NCBI RefSeq assembly: GCF_910592395.1
Contig: NC_088318.1
Coordinates: 7,938,349-8,002,348 of the forward strand
Source of the DNA: Lineus longissimus
Lineage: Eukaryota; Nemertea; Pilidiophora; Heteronemertea; Lineidae
Length of the DNA: 64,000 nt
Direction: 5' to 3'
This document shows, piece by piece, positions 32,209 to 43,247 of this stretch. The notes under the pieces are model-generated. The model ran no database searches. It had not been told where the DNA came from and saw only the letters and a program-made list of their open reading frames with translations. The translations under genes were made by a program, and so were the position numbers. The stretch's first letter is position 1, and every line of letters begins with the position of its first letter.

Positions 32209-33098
32209 TGTTGACGACACTGATTCCTTTCTCAACCTCTCTATTTTCTATCTAAACATCTCTTATTTACCGTACGGTGCTGTCATCTTCCCTTATAGCG
32301 AGTACTATTCCTCAACCTTTTTTTTGCCTTCTGCCCATGCGCGCCGGATCTGCAGTTGCAATCCGAAATCAGCCATAACAACACCTACCAACTTTTTCTC
32401 ATCAAAACACCATTTATTACACTTTCTATAGTTTCAATTTTACACTAGTCTGCGGCTATTTAACTTCTAAATTCCTTTTCTATCATTCGTACTGGTCGTA
32501 GACTCTTGTCATTATGTACTATTAGCCAAAACGTAAGTTTCAGTGTCGCCGCTCGTCTTCGGGCTAGCTGTCCGCCATTCATACATGTACATCGTTACAC
32601 GTCCTTCACTTCGTGTCTTTCATACAATTATATACAAATAATATTACATCCTGTCTTATTTCTCTGTTGTGCTGTCACGCACAAAAAGTAAAATTGAAAC
32701 TACAGTTCATTGTAGTTTATTTCGCTAGTCAGGGCCTATATTTTGGCGTTGGTCATTAATTATGTAGCGCAGTGTTCGACCATGCGTTTTGTACGCAGCA
32801 GGCTGTACATCAGTGTACATCAGCCGGTCACGCCTCTCCACGTGTATTAGCCCAGTGCATTCACTGTGGTGAGTGCATGTATGCATTCATTGTGAGTGCA
32901 TGGCAGTGCTGTGTATACTGTGAACTATAAGTTAAATTAAATAAACCTAGTTTGTCACAGTACACATCAATATCATTGAATTCCCTGACTAGCATCCAAA
33001 TTCAAAGACGGCATATTTGCATTGGGCACATTAATGTCTTAAATTTCTAAATGCAATCTTAAATATTGATCGGTGAATTTATATTCTTTTACTGATCA
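32209..33098 (+). repeat. 5' LTR of the 9-kb BEL/Pao element
   Basis: Begins TGTTGACGACACTGATTCC and ends ACTGATCA, next to a primer-binding-like site. The first about 475 bp are repeated at 40651-41111, with a 14-bp indel (GTCATCTTCCCTTA present here) and a few substitutions. The second half has no partner because the 3' LTR is truncated. The right edge rests on the CA end and the adjoining site. Confidence 0.7.
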
Positions 33099-33113
33099 AT
33101 TGGCGGCGACACC
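33099..33113 (+). other. Probable primer-binding site
   Basis: ATTGGCGGCGACACC directly after the LTR. TGG start and position fit, but the tRNA is not identified. Confidence 0.45.
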
Positions 33114-33220
33114 ATTATCTCTCTCTTGCTTTAGGCATATCTATTATCCAAAATTTCTATAAATTCTTCATCTGCTCCCGGATTGCAACTCATTCTTGGC
33201 AGCATCCACCCTCATCCAAC

Positions 33221-34732
33221 ATGGCTGGTGTTCCGGATCCTTCTGAATTGTTGGCGCCTAGAATTAAAACCCTTCGGTCATCGAGTGCGGGTATCCTGAC
33301 CAAGCGGATCAATATAGCTGATAAAGCATTGGATGAACGTTGTTCCAGAGCAACCCTTGACAATTGTTTTGATAATATCACAACTGCACTGGACCCTCTC
33401 CACGGTACCCACGACATCTACTTCTCCCTCCTTGAGAATGAAACTCAACGTGCGCGTGCCACTGCATGGTTAGAGAAGTACGAGGAAGCTGCATCTGATG
33501 CTCTAGTGAAACTACAGGATCGACTGAACACCACTGATCTACATTCCTTCACTGTTGAAACCGAGGCTCAATCCATTCATGACCTTGACCATGTGGAGAA
33601 TTTGTTACCAGTACCAGCTCAGCCCGGACAAACTTTAGCTGTAACCAGTGCCAGCGTGAGCCAGTGGTTGATGCAAAACCCCGTTGGTGTTTCTCAAGAT
33701 GTCAGGCCAAAATGTTGTCCTGTAACCACCCTACCATCGTCTACATGTACTCCAGATGTGAAGCCATGTTTGCCTACCTTACCAGTCACAACTGTACCAT
33801 CGTCCACTCCAGATGTGAAGCCTAAATCAACAACTACTGCAACCCAACCTACGTCGGCTCCCGTGCCAGTTTCTGCAGCCTCGTCAAGGAAAACCACCAG
33901 CAGGTCTCACAACTTCATTCCTACATCCAGTTCCATCTTTTCATCTCAGAGGACAGCACCAGTATATTCTACAGCTACATGTACCAGCTCAAAGCAAAAC
34001 ATAACTTACTCGAATGTCATTCCTGCCTCTAGAACAATGCCATATATATCCAATACCATACCTACGCCTGCCGTTGTTACAATGCTTTATTACTCATATA
34101 GTCACACAGCTTTAAACACTGAGGCTGCTCCATGGACTCCATGTCACTATCCTGCTGTTTTACTACCACAACCCGCCATAGATGCATGGATCGATAACCT
34201 GGTTTCCGGACAAGAGACAGTTCAACCAGCCTCAGAGTTTAGTAATAGTAAGGAGGATCACCTGATGGCGGCCTTTTTGCGTTTGAAAGGGGACCGGAGT
34301 CTACCAACTTCTCAAATACCAACATTTGATGGATCTCCTTTATTATGGCCCAAGTTTGTAGAGATGTTCCATACACTCGTCCACTGTCGACCAATCATTG
34401 ATACCAGAAGAATGGACATTCTTCAATCTCATGTCTCCGGAGATGCGCGGAGTATGATCAAAGTTATAGGATACAGCGGGCGTTGTTATGCGGATGCATG
34501 GAAGGAGCTGAAGCGTGCCTTTGGCCATCGGAACCATGTAGCCACAGCCTTCATCAACCTGATAGTCAAGTCTGGTACTGTACCTTCAAACAACCCGAAT
34601 GCGTTGAGGAAGTTTTACGTCGACATCAGAGACTGTATACTTACTTTAGAACAACTACACTATACATCACCAACAAGGGCGTTGTTAATTATGCTACAAC
34701 CAAACGTGGCCAGGGAGGAAAATACAACATAA
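33221..34732 (+). pseudogene. BEL/Pao gag-like region
   Basis: A 503-codon frame starting MAGVPDPSELLAPRIKTL. It has an N-terminal helical region to about residue 130, a Pro/Ser/Thr-rich linker (about 140-330), and a DUF1759-type domain with LPTSQIPTFDGSPLLWPKFV, HVSGDARSMIKVIGYSG and LKRAFGHRNHVATAFIN. It ends in a changed frame at 34732, with the C-terminal part of DUF1759 missing (abrupt switch near 34660-34700). It is the 5' coding part of the element between the LTRs at 32209 and 40651. Confidence 0.8.
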
Positions 34733-35145
34733 AGGGAAAAACCTACCCAAAGGAAAGCGCCAACCAGAGGGAAAACTCTGGTGGGAGTAGGCGCAAGTCA
34801 TCATTTGCCATTACCTGCCCTCTTTGCAAGGAAGCTCACCATCTTTACCGCTGTTTCCGTTTCATCAACAAGCGACCAGCAGAGAGATTGGAAGTTGTCA
34901 AGACTTATGTCAGAATTGCCTGCGAAAATCTCATCAAGTTAAGGACTGCAAGTCTGATCTATGCTGCAGAGGGACTGATTGCAAGGAAAGACATCACACC
35001 CTACTTCATCATAGCTTACTCACGACGAAGAGCGCTTGAGTTGGCATCGGTGCACAAACTCCATCATCCAATTCACAGACCTGCTTTGCCCTCGTCAGAG
35101 TCTTTGTTTCCGGTAACAATGGCCGCTGGATTTCTACCGTCGCCC
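34733..35145 (+). pseudogene. BEL/Pao zinc-knuckle region
   Basis: The frame with KGKTYPKESANQRENSGG is followed by CPLCKEAHHLYRC, then (after a frame change near 34906) by CQNCLRKSHQVKDC and KERHHTLLHH. These Cys/His clusters are the usual link between gag and protease in BEL/Pao. At least one frameshift is needed. Confidence 0.75.
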
Positions 35146-36701
35146 TTCTAGACACAGCTAGCAAGATCACTTGTATTCAGGGAACATTGGCGATGGAACT
35201 TGGATTGAAAGGAAAACCAAGGCAGCTGAAGATCAAGACGATGAACGCCGACTCAGTAATTCCTTCACAAGTAGTCTCCTTCAAACTTAAACCTCCAGAT
35301 GGTTCCACAGATCAATGTTTGTTTGTAAATGAAGCCTGAACAGTCACTGATGATGCCATTCAACACATCTCGAAGGATTGGCATCATTGCTTGGGACTCA
35401 ATCTTGGGGAGATCAACTCAGAGGAAGTAAAGATTTTGATTGGTATAAATGTTCCAAAGGCCCACCTTCAACTTGACTCCAAGTTAGGACTTCAAGACCA
35501 GCCAGTCGCCATACAAACCTGTTTAGGATGGTCATTGCTGGGAGCAACCGAAGATGCAGATAAGGCCGCTGCTGAAGTTAACCTTTTGATGAGCCATGCA
35601 GAAGAAGAAATTAGTCAACAGGTTGAGAAGTTCTGGACCACTGAATCATTTGGCGTCAAATCTTCGGAACAAGTTTCAATGTCTATAGAAGATAACAAGG
35701 CATCGAAAATCTTGGAAAGCACGACCCACCTTATCAACGGGCACTATGAAGTTGGAATCCTGTGGAAGGACACATGTGACTCACTTCCCGATAACAAGCT
35801 TGTAGCGAGGAGGAGATATCATCTTCTTGAGAAGCACCTACAGAAGAACAATGAGATGACACACTTCTACTCTGAGACCGTTAATCGTTACATCGCCAAG
35901 GGATTTGCTAGAAAGCTGTCGCAAGAGGAGGCCCTGATAGTTTCGCCAAGAACTTGGTACCTACCCCACCACGGCGTCATGAATCCGAACAAACCTGGGA
36001 AAATCCGTGTGGTTTTTGATGCTGCTTCTCTCTGCCAAGGGACATCCTTAAACAACAACCTCATGACTGGTCCTGACCTCCTGAACAGCTTATTTGGTGT
36101 GATTCAGCGGTTTCGCCTGTATGCAGTGGCCATAACCGCAGACGTCGAGGGAATGTTCCACCAGGTTAGAGTTCCGAAAAAGAATGCTGACTCTTTAAGG
36201 TTTCTCAGGAAAGATGATGTCAACCATTCAGGGCCACCAGATGTCTATGTCATGGATGCTCACATATTTGGCGCGTCAGATAGCCCCACCGTCGCAAACT
36301 ACGCCTTGAAGAGAACTGCCACCGATAACCAATCGGATTATGATGATGAGATAGTCCAGGCCATCCTGAACGAATTTTACGTGGATGATCTGAACAAATC
36401 CCTTGATACAGTACCAATGGCCGTAAAACTTGCAACAGGAGTGGTAGAATTACTTGGCAAAGGAGGATTTCGACTACACAAGTTTATGTCAAACAGCAGC
36501 GAGTTTCTGAGTCACATCAACGAGTCTGAAAGAACCATCAAAGAGCTGAACTTTGGCAAAGATGATCCCGGGATTTACAGAACTTTGGGTCTCAAATGGA
36601 TGATAAAGCCAGATAATTTCGTCTTTAACATCAGGCCAAAGAACAACCCAGCTACCAAACGGGGAGTAGTAAGCACTGTCAGCCAGATTTTCCATACTTG
36701 A
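35140..36701 (+). pseudogene. BEL/Pao protease and reverse transcriptase
   Basis: The protease motif is LLDTASKITC near 35146. A TGA lies at 35337-35339. A long open frame (35391-36701) then carries the DUF1758/Peptidase A17 join (EVKILIGINV, CLGWSLLGA) and the RT: YHLLEKHLQKNNEMTHFYSE, GVMNPNKPGKIRVVFDAAS, TADVEGMFHQVRVPKKNAD and the catalytic EFYVDDLNKS. The YVDD box is intact, unlike the left BEL/Pao copy. The frame stops at 36701, just before RNase H. Confidence 0.85.
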
Positions 36702-36779
36702 CTCTGTTTACCCTCCGAGGAAAGTTCCTGATAGAAGAACTATGGAGGTCTGATCTAAACTGAGGTTCTCAACGAACAA

Positions 36780-38980
36780 TTCCTGAAAAAATGGCTGAGC
36801 TGGCTAGAGGAATTAGAGGAACTAAAGATGTCTTGCCTGCCAAGACATCACTCGTGTTTTACAACACAAGTCCAACATGTTAAACTTCACCTGTTTTCGG
36901 ACGCCTCAGAATTTGCTTTTGGAGCAGTCGCTTACCTAAGATATACAGCAGAAGACCGTCAGATCCGATGTTCGATGCTGGGATCAAGGACCAGAGTCGC
37001 TCCAATCAAGCCAATTCTATCCATCCTAAGACTAGAACTACAAGGTGCAGTGATGGCTGCCAGATTTGGAAATACTCTCCAAAAAGAACTGGGACTGATG
37101 ATCTCCGCCATGTCATATTGGACCGATTCCACTACAGTCTTGAGATAGCCACAGAATGAGACCAAAAGATTTAAGACCTTTGTCGCACATCGCATCACTG
37201 AGATATTGGAACTCACTGAGACTACACAATGGCGGTATGTCCCAACAAAGATGAATCCAGCCGATTGCTGTTCCCGGGGATTGAAGGCTAAACTGCTTCT
37301 TGAAAATAGCCAGTGGTTCGAGGGACCTGCCTTCTTACATCACACTGAAGACGCCTGGCCGAGTACATTTGGAGAAGACCAGTCAGACCTAGTAGATAAT
37401 CCTGAGTTAAAATGCAAAGTTGGTTCCCAGATCTGTAACATCACCTCGAATGCGAAAGAAATTGTGGCACCAAGCAATGTGCTTGACATCACAAGACTGA
37501 TGAGCTTGCCTGTTTACTCGTCCTGGGGGAAATTGGTAAGAAGAACAGCCTGGTTGAATCGCAACGTTCAGAATCTCTGCTCCCCAGTCAAACGTCTTGG
37601 AATGACTGCCATCAGAAAACCAAGCATCACTGCAGCAGAAAACCGTGAAGCTGAACTTATCTGGATTCGAAAAGCCCAAGAGGATGCCTTCGCTGAAGAC
37701 CTAGCTGACCTGACATCACAAGAAGAGCTCGAACTAAAGAGCAAGTTAGCCCAGCTGTCACCGTATTATGATGAAAAATCAGGTTGCCTTCGATTGGGTG
37801 GACGCCTTCGGAAAGCTGAGATCCCTACCAATGCCAAGCATCAGCTTATCCTCCCTGCCATCCACGCGGTGACGATGCTGCTTTTCAACCACTTCCACAG
37901 GGCTTTTGCCCATTGTGGCCGAGAACACCTCTTGGCCATGATGCGGCAGAGGTTTTGGCCTTTGAGAGGAAGAGTGATGTCAAAGAAGACGACCAGTGAT
38001 TGCCGCTACTGCCATAGACGTCGAGTGCAGCCCGCTGTCCCAAGAATGGCCGACCTCCCTCCGTTTCGTCTCTCAGTCAATGCAGGTCCATTTTCCCACA
38101 CAGGTCTCGACTATTTTGGGCCTATGTACACCTACGATCGCCGATCTACACTTAAGAGATGGGGATGCCTGTTCACTTGCCTTGGGACAAGCGCGATACA
38201 TATAGAACTGGCTGATTCCTTGGACACCGATGATTTCATCCTATGCCTTAGACGTTCAATAGGAAGACGAGGGGAACAAAAGACACTCTCGAGCGACCGT
38301 GGAACAAACTTTTGTGGGGCAAAGAAAGAATTACAACAGTGTCTCCACCGGCTGAAGATGTCCAAAATACAAGAATTCCTGTGCCCTCTCGGTGTTGACT
38401 GGTATTTTAACCCACATGGGAGGTGCATGGGAAAGCCTGGTCAAGTCCATAAAGATTGCCCTTGAAGCCGTCCTGCCGAAGCAAAAGCTGAAAGATTCCG
38501 TCCTACGAACTGCATTGGTTGAAGTCGAAGCTGTCGTCAACAGTAGACCGCTAGCTAACCCACAACAGCAGCGACCTGCATGATTTCACCGCCTTGACAC
38601 CAAACCACTTCTTGATTGGCAGAGCTGTCAACACCTGTCCGCCTGATTTGGTCAACGATCGTGAGATAAACAGTCGAAAACGCTGGAGACAAGTTCAAGT
38701 CGTTGCTGACCATGTCAACAAGAGATGGCGTCAGGAATACCTCCCTAATCTGACTATTAGACGAAAATGGCGGAAAGAAGAGCGCAATGTCTCCGTTGGC
38801 GATCTTGTGACGATATATGATGAAAATCTACCGAGGGGAAACTGGAGTATGGCCAGGGTAATCAACACCTACCCTGGAGATGACAACAGAATACGTGCTG
38901 TCCTGCTGAAAACTGCTACTTCTACCTATGTGAGACCCGTGTCCAGGGTGTGTCTACGAGAGGAAAATATCATTAACTAA
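36780..38980 (+). pseudogene. BEL/Pao RNase H and integrase
   Basis: The RNase H-like part holds LHLFSDASEFAFGAVAYLR (about 36880) and MSYWTDSTTVLR (about 37130). A linker frame from 37206 has RYVPTKMNPADCCSRGLK. The integrase has an HHCC finger (HCGREHLLAMMRQRFWP, DCRYCHRR) and the triad Asp in HTGLDYFGPM, Asp in SSDRGTNF, and Glu in GGAWESL, which needs a frame change near 38400. The DUF5641 C-terminus (LTPNHFLIGRAV, VGDLVTIYDENLPRGNWSMA) ends at 38980 after another shift near 38580. Other breaks lie near 36702 and 37146. Confidence 0.85.
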
Positions 38981-40636
38981 CAGTCTTTTCGGATTACTTA
39001 TGACGTGTGATTATGAACGCAACTGTGTCTGTGATAACAACGGCACCTGTGTCTTATTCGCAGTCTCACCTGGAATTAGCCTTTCTTGGAAGCGTGTCAC
39101 TGATATCTAGTCAAACTTTCTATAGATCCCCTAAGCATAATGGCTAAATATATAAAAACATCTCTTAATCTGGCTTAAAAACCAGTGACACCCTTTCTGG
39201 AAAGGTTTCCTCCAGTGTGCATAGTCTGATCTATTTATGATGCCTAAATTCTCAATCTGGATATTCTGGATATTTCTGGCAAGGAGAGGAGTTGTCAAAA
39301 TGTGTGTGGATAAAATGCCTATTGCAGAAGTTTGATGGTGTGGCACCGGGAATTAGATCTTTCTTATGTTTTTTCTTAAACATATTTCTGGTTGGTTAAA
39401 ATTTGCCAAACCTTAATCCTTTCCATAATTTTGGATTCTTCATCAAATTAACAACTTAATCTTTAATCTCTCTTTGGTCTTGTTCCCAGTGCCAAACTTC
39501 CTGTTTCTGCATTTCCAGTGTTTATCATGTCAATGTCTATTTATACTAAAGGGATTATATTCTGGAGTTCTCGAGCCGATGCTTGTGAGTGATCGTGAAA
39601 TTCTGTGAGGATGTGCGGTGTTTCTCTTCTTGGTACATTTATAAAGTCCGACAGAGATATGGTATTACATTTCTGCGTGCTGTAATTTTTTCATATTTTA
39701 TGCCGGCAATATCTTTCTCAAAATTTAAAATTTTCTAGATCTCATTCTGGCTTTGTTGGTGCCTCTTGATGTGGAACAACCTTGTTTTAGTCTTTGAACT
39801 TTTCTGGACAATCAGAGTAAGAAAGGACTTGAGTGATTTCTGGACTTTTTATGAGCTAGAGATCGGACATTGAGAGTCGTTATTCACTACAAGTACGCCG
39901 TATCTAGCTGGGAACAAGCAAGTGCCATTGGTCAATCACAGAGTAACTCGTTTTATATGGTAACTTTGTGTCCCTTGTAGCTGAGTCAGTTCAATCATAT
40001 GGCACTATGGTGTTAACCTGGCAGGATTATGTTGTTTTCTTCAGTATCTACTATGGGCTATCCAGTGTGATTTGTTGTCTCTAGTCTAATGATTTTGGAC
40101 GGTGTCTTTACTCTGAGCTCTATTGGGCATCCGTTTGCCGGGACTTGCATTTCGATCTTATATTACTACTCAATAACTAACTATACAGCTCAATAATGGT
40201 TGGTTGTTAGCACCTTGGGGTCATTAATAAGAGCTTTGGGCAAATGCACATATCATACTCAGGTCTGAGACAAGTTACCAATTATTGGTTTCTTTATTTA
40301 TTCTATTAACAAATTTGCATCACATCTTCTTTACATAACTGGTGCAATCTTTGTCTGTCTCTAGGTGTTTCAACCTTATGGCCTATGGCCTGAGTGTTTA
40401 TCACAAGTCTTAATAATCGGCATTCTTCTACCTTTACGGTTTGAATATTCCTTTTTTGGTTTGGTTTGCTTGTGATTTTGTCCTTCCATCCAGCAGCAGT
40501 GACCTCAATTTAATTGCTAAAATTTGTATGTTACAGCTTCATCAGTTCTTACTTGCCCATCATGGGTTTTGCACCTTTTGCATGGCTATCTTTCAGGGTT
40601 TACAGATGTATCGTTCATTACCATATTTGACACTGT
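38981..40636 (+). other. Long non-coding 3' region of the BEL/Pao element
   Basis: About 1.65 kb between the pol stop and the polypurine tract. No envelope-like frame: the longest frames are short and lack a signal peptide or membrane segment. T-rich with many in-frame stops. Confidence 0.6.
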
Positions 40637-40650
40637 CAGGGGGGTGGCTA
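40637..40650 (+). other. Polypurine tract
   Basis: TCAGGGGGGTGGCTA immediately before the LTR start TGTTGACG. Confidence 0.6.
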
Positions 40651-41111
40651 TGTTGACGACACTGATTCCTTTCTCAACCTCTCTATTTTCTATCTAAACA
40701 TCTCTTATTTACCGTACGGTGCTATGGCGAGTACTATTCCTCAACCTTTTTTGGCCTTCTGCCCATGCGCGCCGGATCTGCAGTTGCAATCCGAAATCAG
40801 CCATAACAACACCTACCAACTTTTTCTCATCAAAACTCCATTTATTACACTTTCTATAGTTTCAATTTTACACTAGTCTGCGGCTATTTAACTTCTAAAT
40901 TCCTTTTCTATAATTCGTACTGGTCGTAGACTCTTGTCATTATGTACTATTAGCCAAAACGTAAGTTTCAGTGTCGCCACCCGTCTTCGGGCTAGCTGTC
41001 CGCCATTCATACATGTACATCGTTACACGTCCTTCACTTCGTGTCTTTCGTACAATTATATACAAACAATATAACATCCTGTCTTATTTCTCTGTTGTGC
41101 TGTCACGCACA
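40651..41111 (+). repeat. 3' LTR of the BEL/Pao element, truncated
   Basis: Matches 32209-32683 closely from TGTTGACGACACTG to CTGTCACGCACA, then stops. About 415 bp of the 5' LTR have no counterpart. Next come about 28 bp of unplaced sequence and a repeat of the LINE target (see findings). Confidence 0.8.
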
Positions 41112-41138
41112 GACAATGGCATCTAGCTTTTACAAAGA

Positions 41139-41387
41139 CAACCAGCTTTATCATTGACAATGCCACTGACATTCTGTTGATAACAGAAACATGGCTTACC
41201 AATACTGATACGGCTTCAGTTGCTGCCATTAACATTGATGGATATACTTTTAGAGATGTTCCACAGCCTGGGAGACGAGGAGGCGGAGTTGGTATAATGT
41301 TCAGGTCATCTCTGGAGTGCACTGTCAAATCTGTGCCGTGGCCGAAACGTTTTGAATGTCTTCAAGCATGCATTACTTGGAACACTC
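41139..41387 (+). pseudogene. CR1-like LINE endonuclease (block 2 of 3)
   Basis: SFIIDNATDILLITETWLTN, then GGGVGIMFRSSLECTVK and FECLQACITWNT. These are the endonuclease metal-binding Glu (TETW) and the loop G-G-G-V-G. Interrupted by the TIR element starting at 41388. The first two bases of the next codon (TC) are duplicated at 43246-43247, where the frame resumes as NTRVYLLLLVYMPEKG. Confidence 0.8.
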
Positions 41388-42342
41388 CCCAGCTAGCAAA
41401 ACATATGGGAACCACATGGGTTTTACCTGGGCAAGCAGGGTCCCATCTGGCCCACATGTAACCCGTGTGGGACCAAGATGGTTTATCTCACATGGGATTT
41501 CACCATGTGGGGCCCATATGGGAAAGCCCATATGGGTTTTGAGTTATGGGCCCCATGTGGGTTTGCGATGGTTGATATGGGGATCAATTGAGAATTGCAA
41601 GCCCAATGTATCCCATATCAACCCCATATCAACCCCACATCCGAGAATTTCCAATTATATGTTTTAAAAATAAAGGGTTTACATGAGGCCCATTCAAGAT
41701 TATGATAATTAAATGAAATAAGTTATAAAATTTGTTATAAAATTTATGAGTAAAGCTGGCATTTTACAAAAATTGTTGGCGCCAAATCAAATCAAAATCG
41801 TCCCCATTGGCCTCCGAGTGCATCGTGCGTCTCCAATGGAGCTGAAAGAGCTGATGGGGACGAGTATTGTCGCCTCCTTGCACGCCATTGTCAGCCGCCA
41901 TATTTGATTTTGTTCTTCACGCCAGTACTCAAAAAGCAGACAAACCTTCCCATAATTTCATTGATTAGAATAGTTTTTTGTTTGCCAGGTTAGTTGTGAC
42001 CTTGTCTAAAGCACCAATCTTGATGTTTGTGTGCTTTATATACATTCTTTCAATACAATCCTGCAGATTCTTTGATGTTTTTGTTGTGATATCCCGTTCG
42101 TTGTAGGCTGCTAGTGTACTGTAACTGTACATGCTACACTGTACATTTAACTGTGTACATTTATGTACGTGAAAATACACTGTGCAGTGTGTCTTGCCTA
42201 CCTGTTTTGCTGTTTTATCATGATCATGTATTGTAGGCCTATGTAGTGGTACTCGTAGCCTTGTCAGAAAACTATTGTGATGTACATAATACTGTTACAC
42301 TATACGTCTTTGGTTTCAGGAAGTGTTCGCAAACATGCCTAG

Positions 42343-42546
42343 TATCAGAAGCAGGCAACAGACAAGGCCATCGCAGAGAAAATGTCAACATGGTTCACGA
42401 ATGCCCGTGATCGAGGACTAGGAGGAAAACGTGCGGCGAGAGGAGTTGAAGTCGTCAATGAACAACAACTGCCAGTGCCAGGTGGAAATGACCCTGCCCT
42501 GCCAGAGCCACAAAATACTGATAGTGACAATAAGGAATATATATAA
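42343..42546 (+). pseudogene. Homeodomain-like exon remnant in the TIR element
   Basis: The open frame reads YQKQATDKAIAEKMSTWFTN ARDRGLGGKRAARGVEVVNE and ends with a stop at 42544-42546. The block EKMSTWFTNARDR resembles the recognition helix of TALE-type homeodomains (WF.NAR.R). CAG acceptor-like sites (for example at 42346-42348) could open an exon. There is no start codon in context and no upstream exon is recognised. It may be the end of a lost transposase or a captured exon. Confidence 0.35.
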
Positions 42547-42582
42547 CCATAGTGATGAATAGTGACTTGCCAAAACATGGAA

Positions 42583-42871
42583 ATGCAGGACAAAATCTCA
42601 GGTTTATTCAATGACATTGGTGCTTTGACATTGTTGATACTCAGTATATTATAAGTATTTCTATATCAACTGCAATTCATTATAGAAATCAAATAAATAT
42701 TTTCATTTTTTTTATCATACATTTTGTTATGCAGGACAAAATCTCAGGTTTATTCAATGACATTGGTGCTTTGACATTGTTGATACTCAGTATATTATAA
42801 GTATTTCTATATCAACTGCAATTCATTATAGAAATCAAATAAATATTTTCATATTTTTATCATACATTTTG
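42583..42871 (+). repeat. Tandem duplication, unit about 146 bp
   Basis: ATGCAGGACAAAATCTCAGG ... ATCATACATTTTGTT occurs twice head to tail with almost no differences apart from a T-run length. A very recent duplication. Confidence 0.9.
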
Positions 42872-43247
42872 TTTCGTTTTTCCATTTTCAATGAACTCAA
42901 CTCAGTGTCCCCAATCCCTTTTTGAGACAACGTGTCTGGGGATGATATAGACTATTCAAAGAAGTGTAGAACACATCAGACCAGGTGGGCACTAACTGGG
43001 ATTTACAGGGGTTTAAGGTGGTGCTTGCCCATGCAACCCCCACGTCATACCCAGATACCCCACTTTGCCCAGATGGTACCCACATGGGCGTCCACGGTGC
43101 AAAACACATATGGGCCCCACATGGTTGAAGTGGGCCCCATGTTTCCCATCTGGGCCCCATATGGTTTGTTTAGATGGGGCCCATATTGGCAACCCAGATT
43201 GCCCATTTGGCACCCATATGGGTCCCATGTAATTTGTTAGCTGGGTC

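Larger units (their letters stand above)
41388..43245. mobile_element. 1.86-kb TIR DNA transposon, unclassified
   Basis: The ends CCCAGCTAGCAAAACATATG and, inverted, CCCAGCTAACAAATTACATG continue as long, imperfect inverted repeats of about 150-200 bp. They are made of CCCATATGGG- and CCCCATGTGGG-like palindromic words. Removing 41388-43245 and one TC restores the LINE frame, so the target duplication appears to be only TC. The centre has a short homeodomain-like frame (42343-42546) and a tandem duplication. A 2-bp duplication and dense subterminal repeats recall CACTA elements, but the superfamily is not established. Confidence 0.7.

Noticed and set aside
33694-33897. Antisense valine/glycine-rich frame
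   Set aside because: Shadow of the Pro/Thr-rich gag linker on the plus strand.
38981-40650. An envelope gene in the BEL/Pao element
   Set aside because: No long frame, signal peptide or membrane anchor between pol and the polypurine tract.
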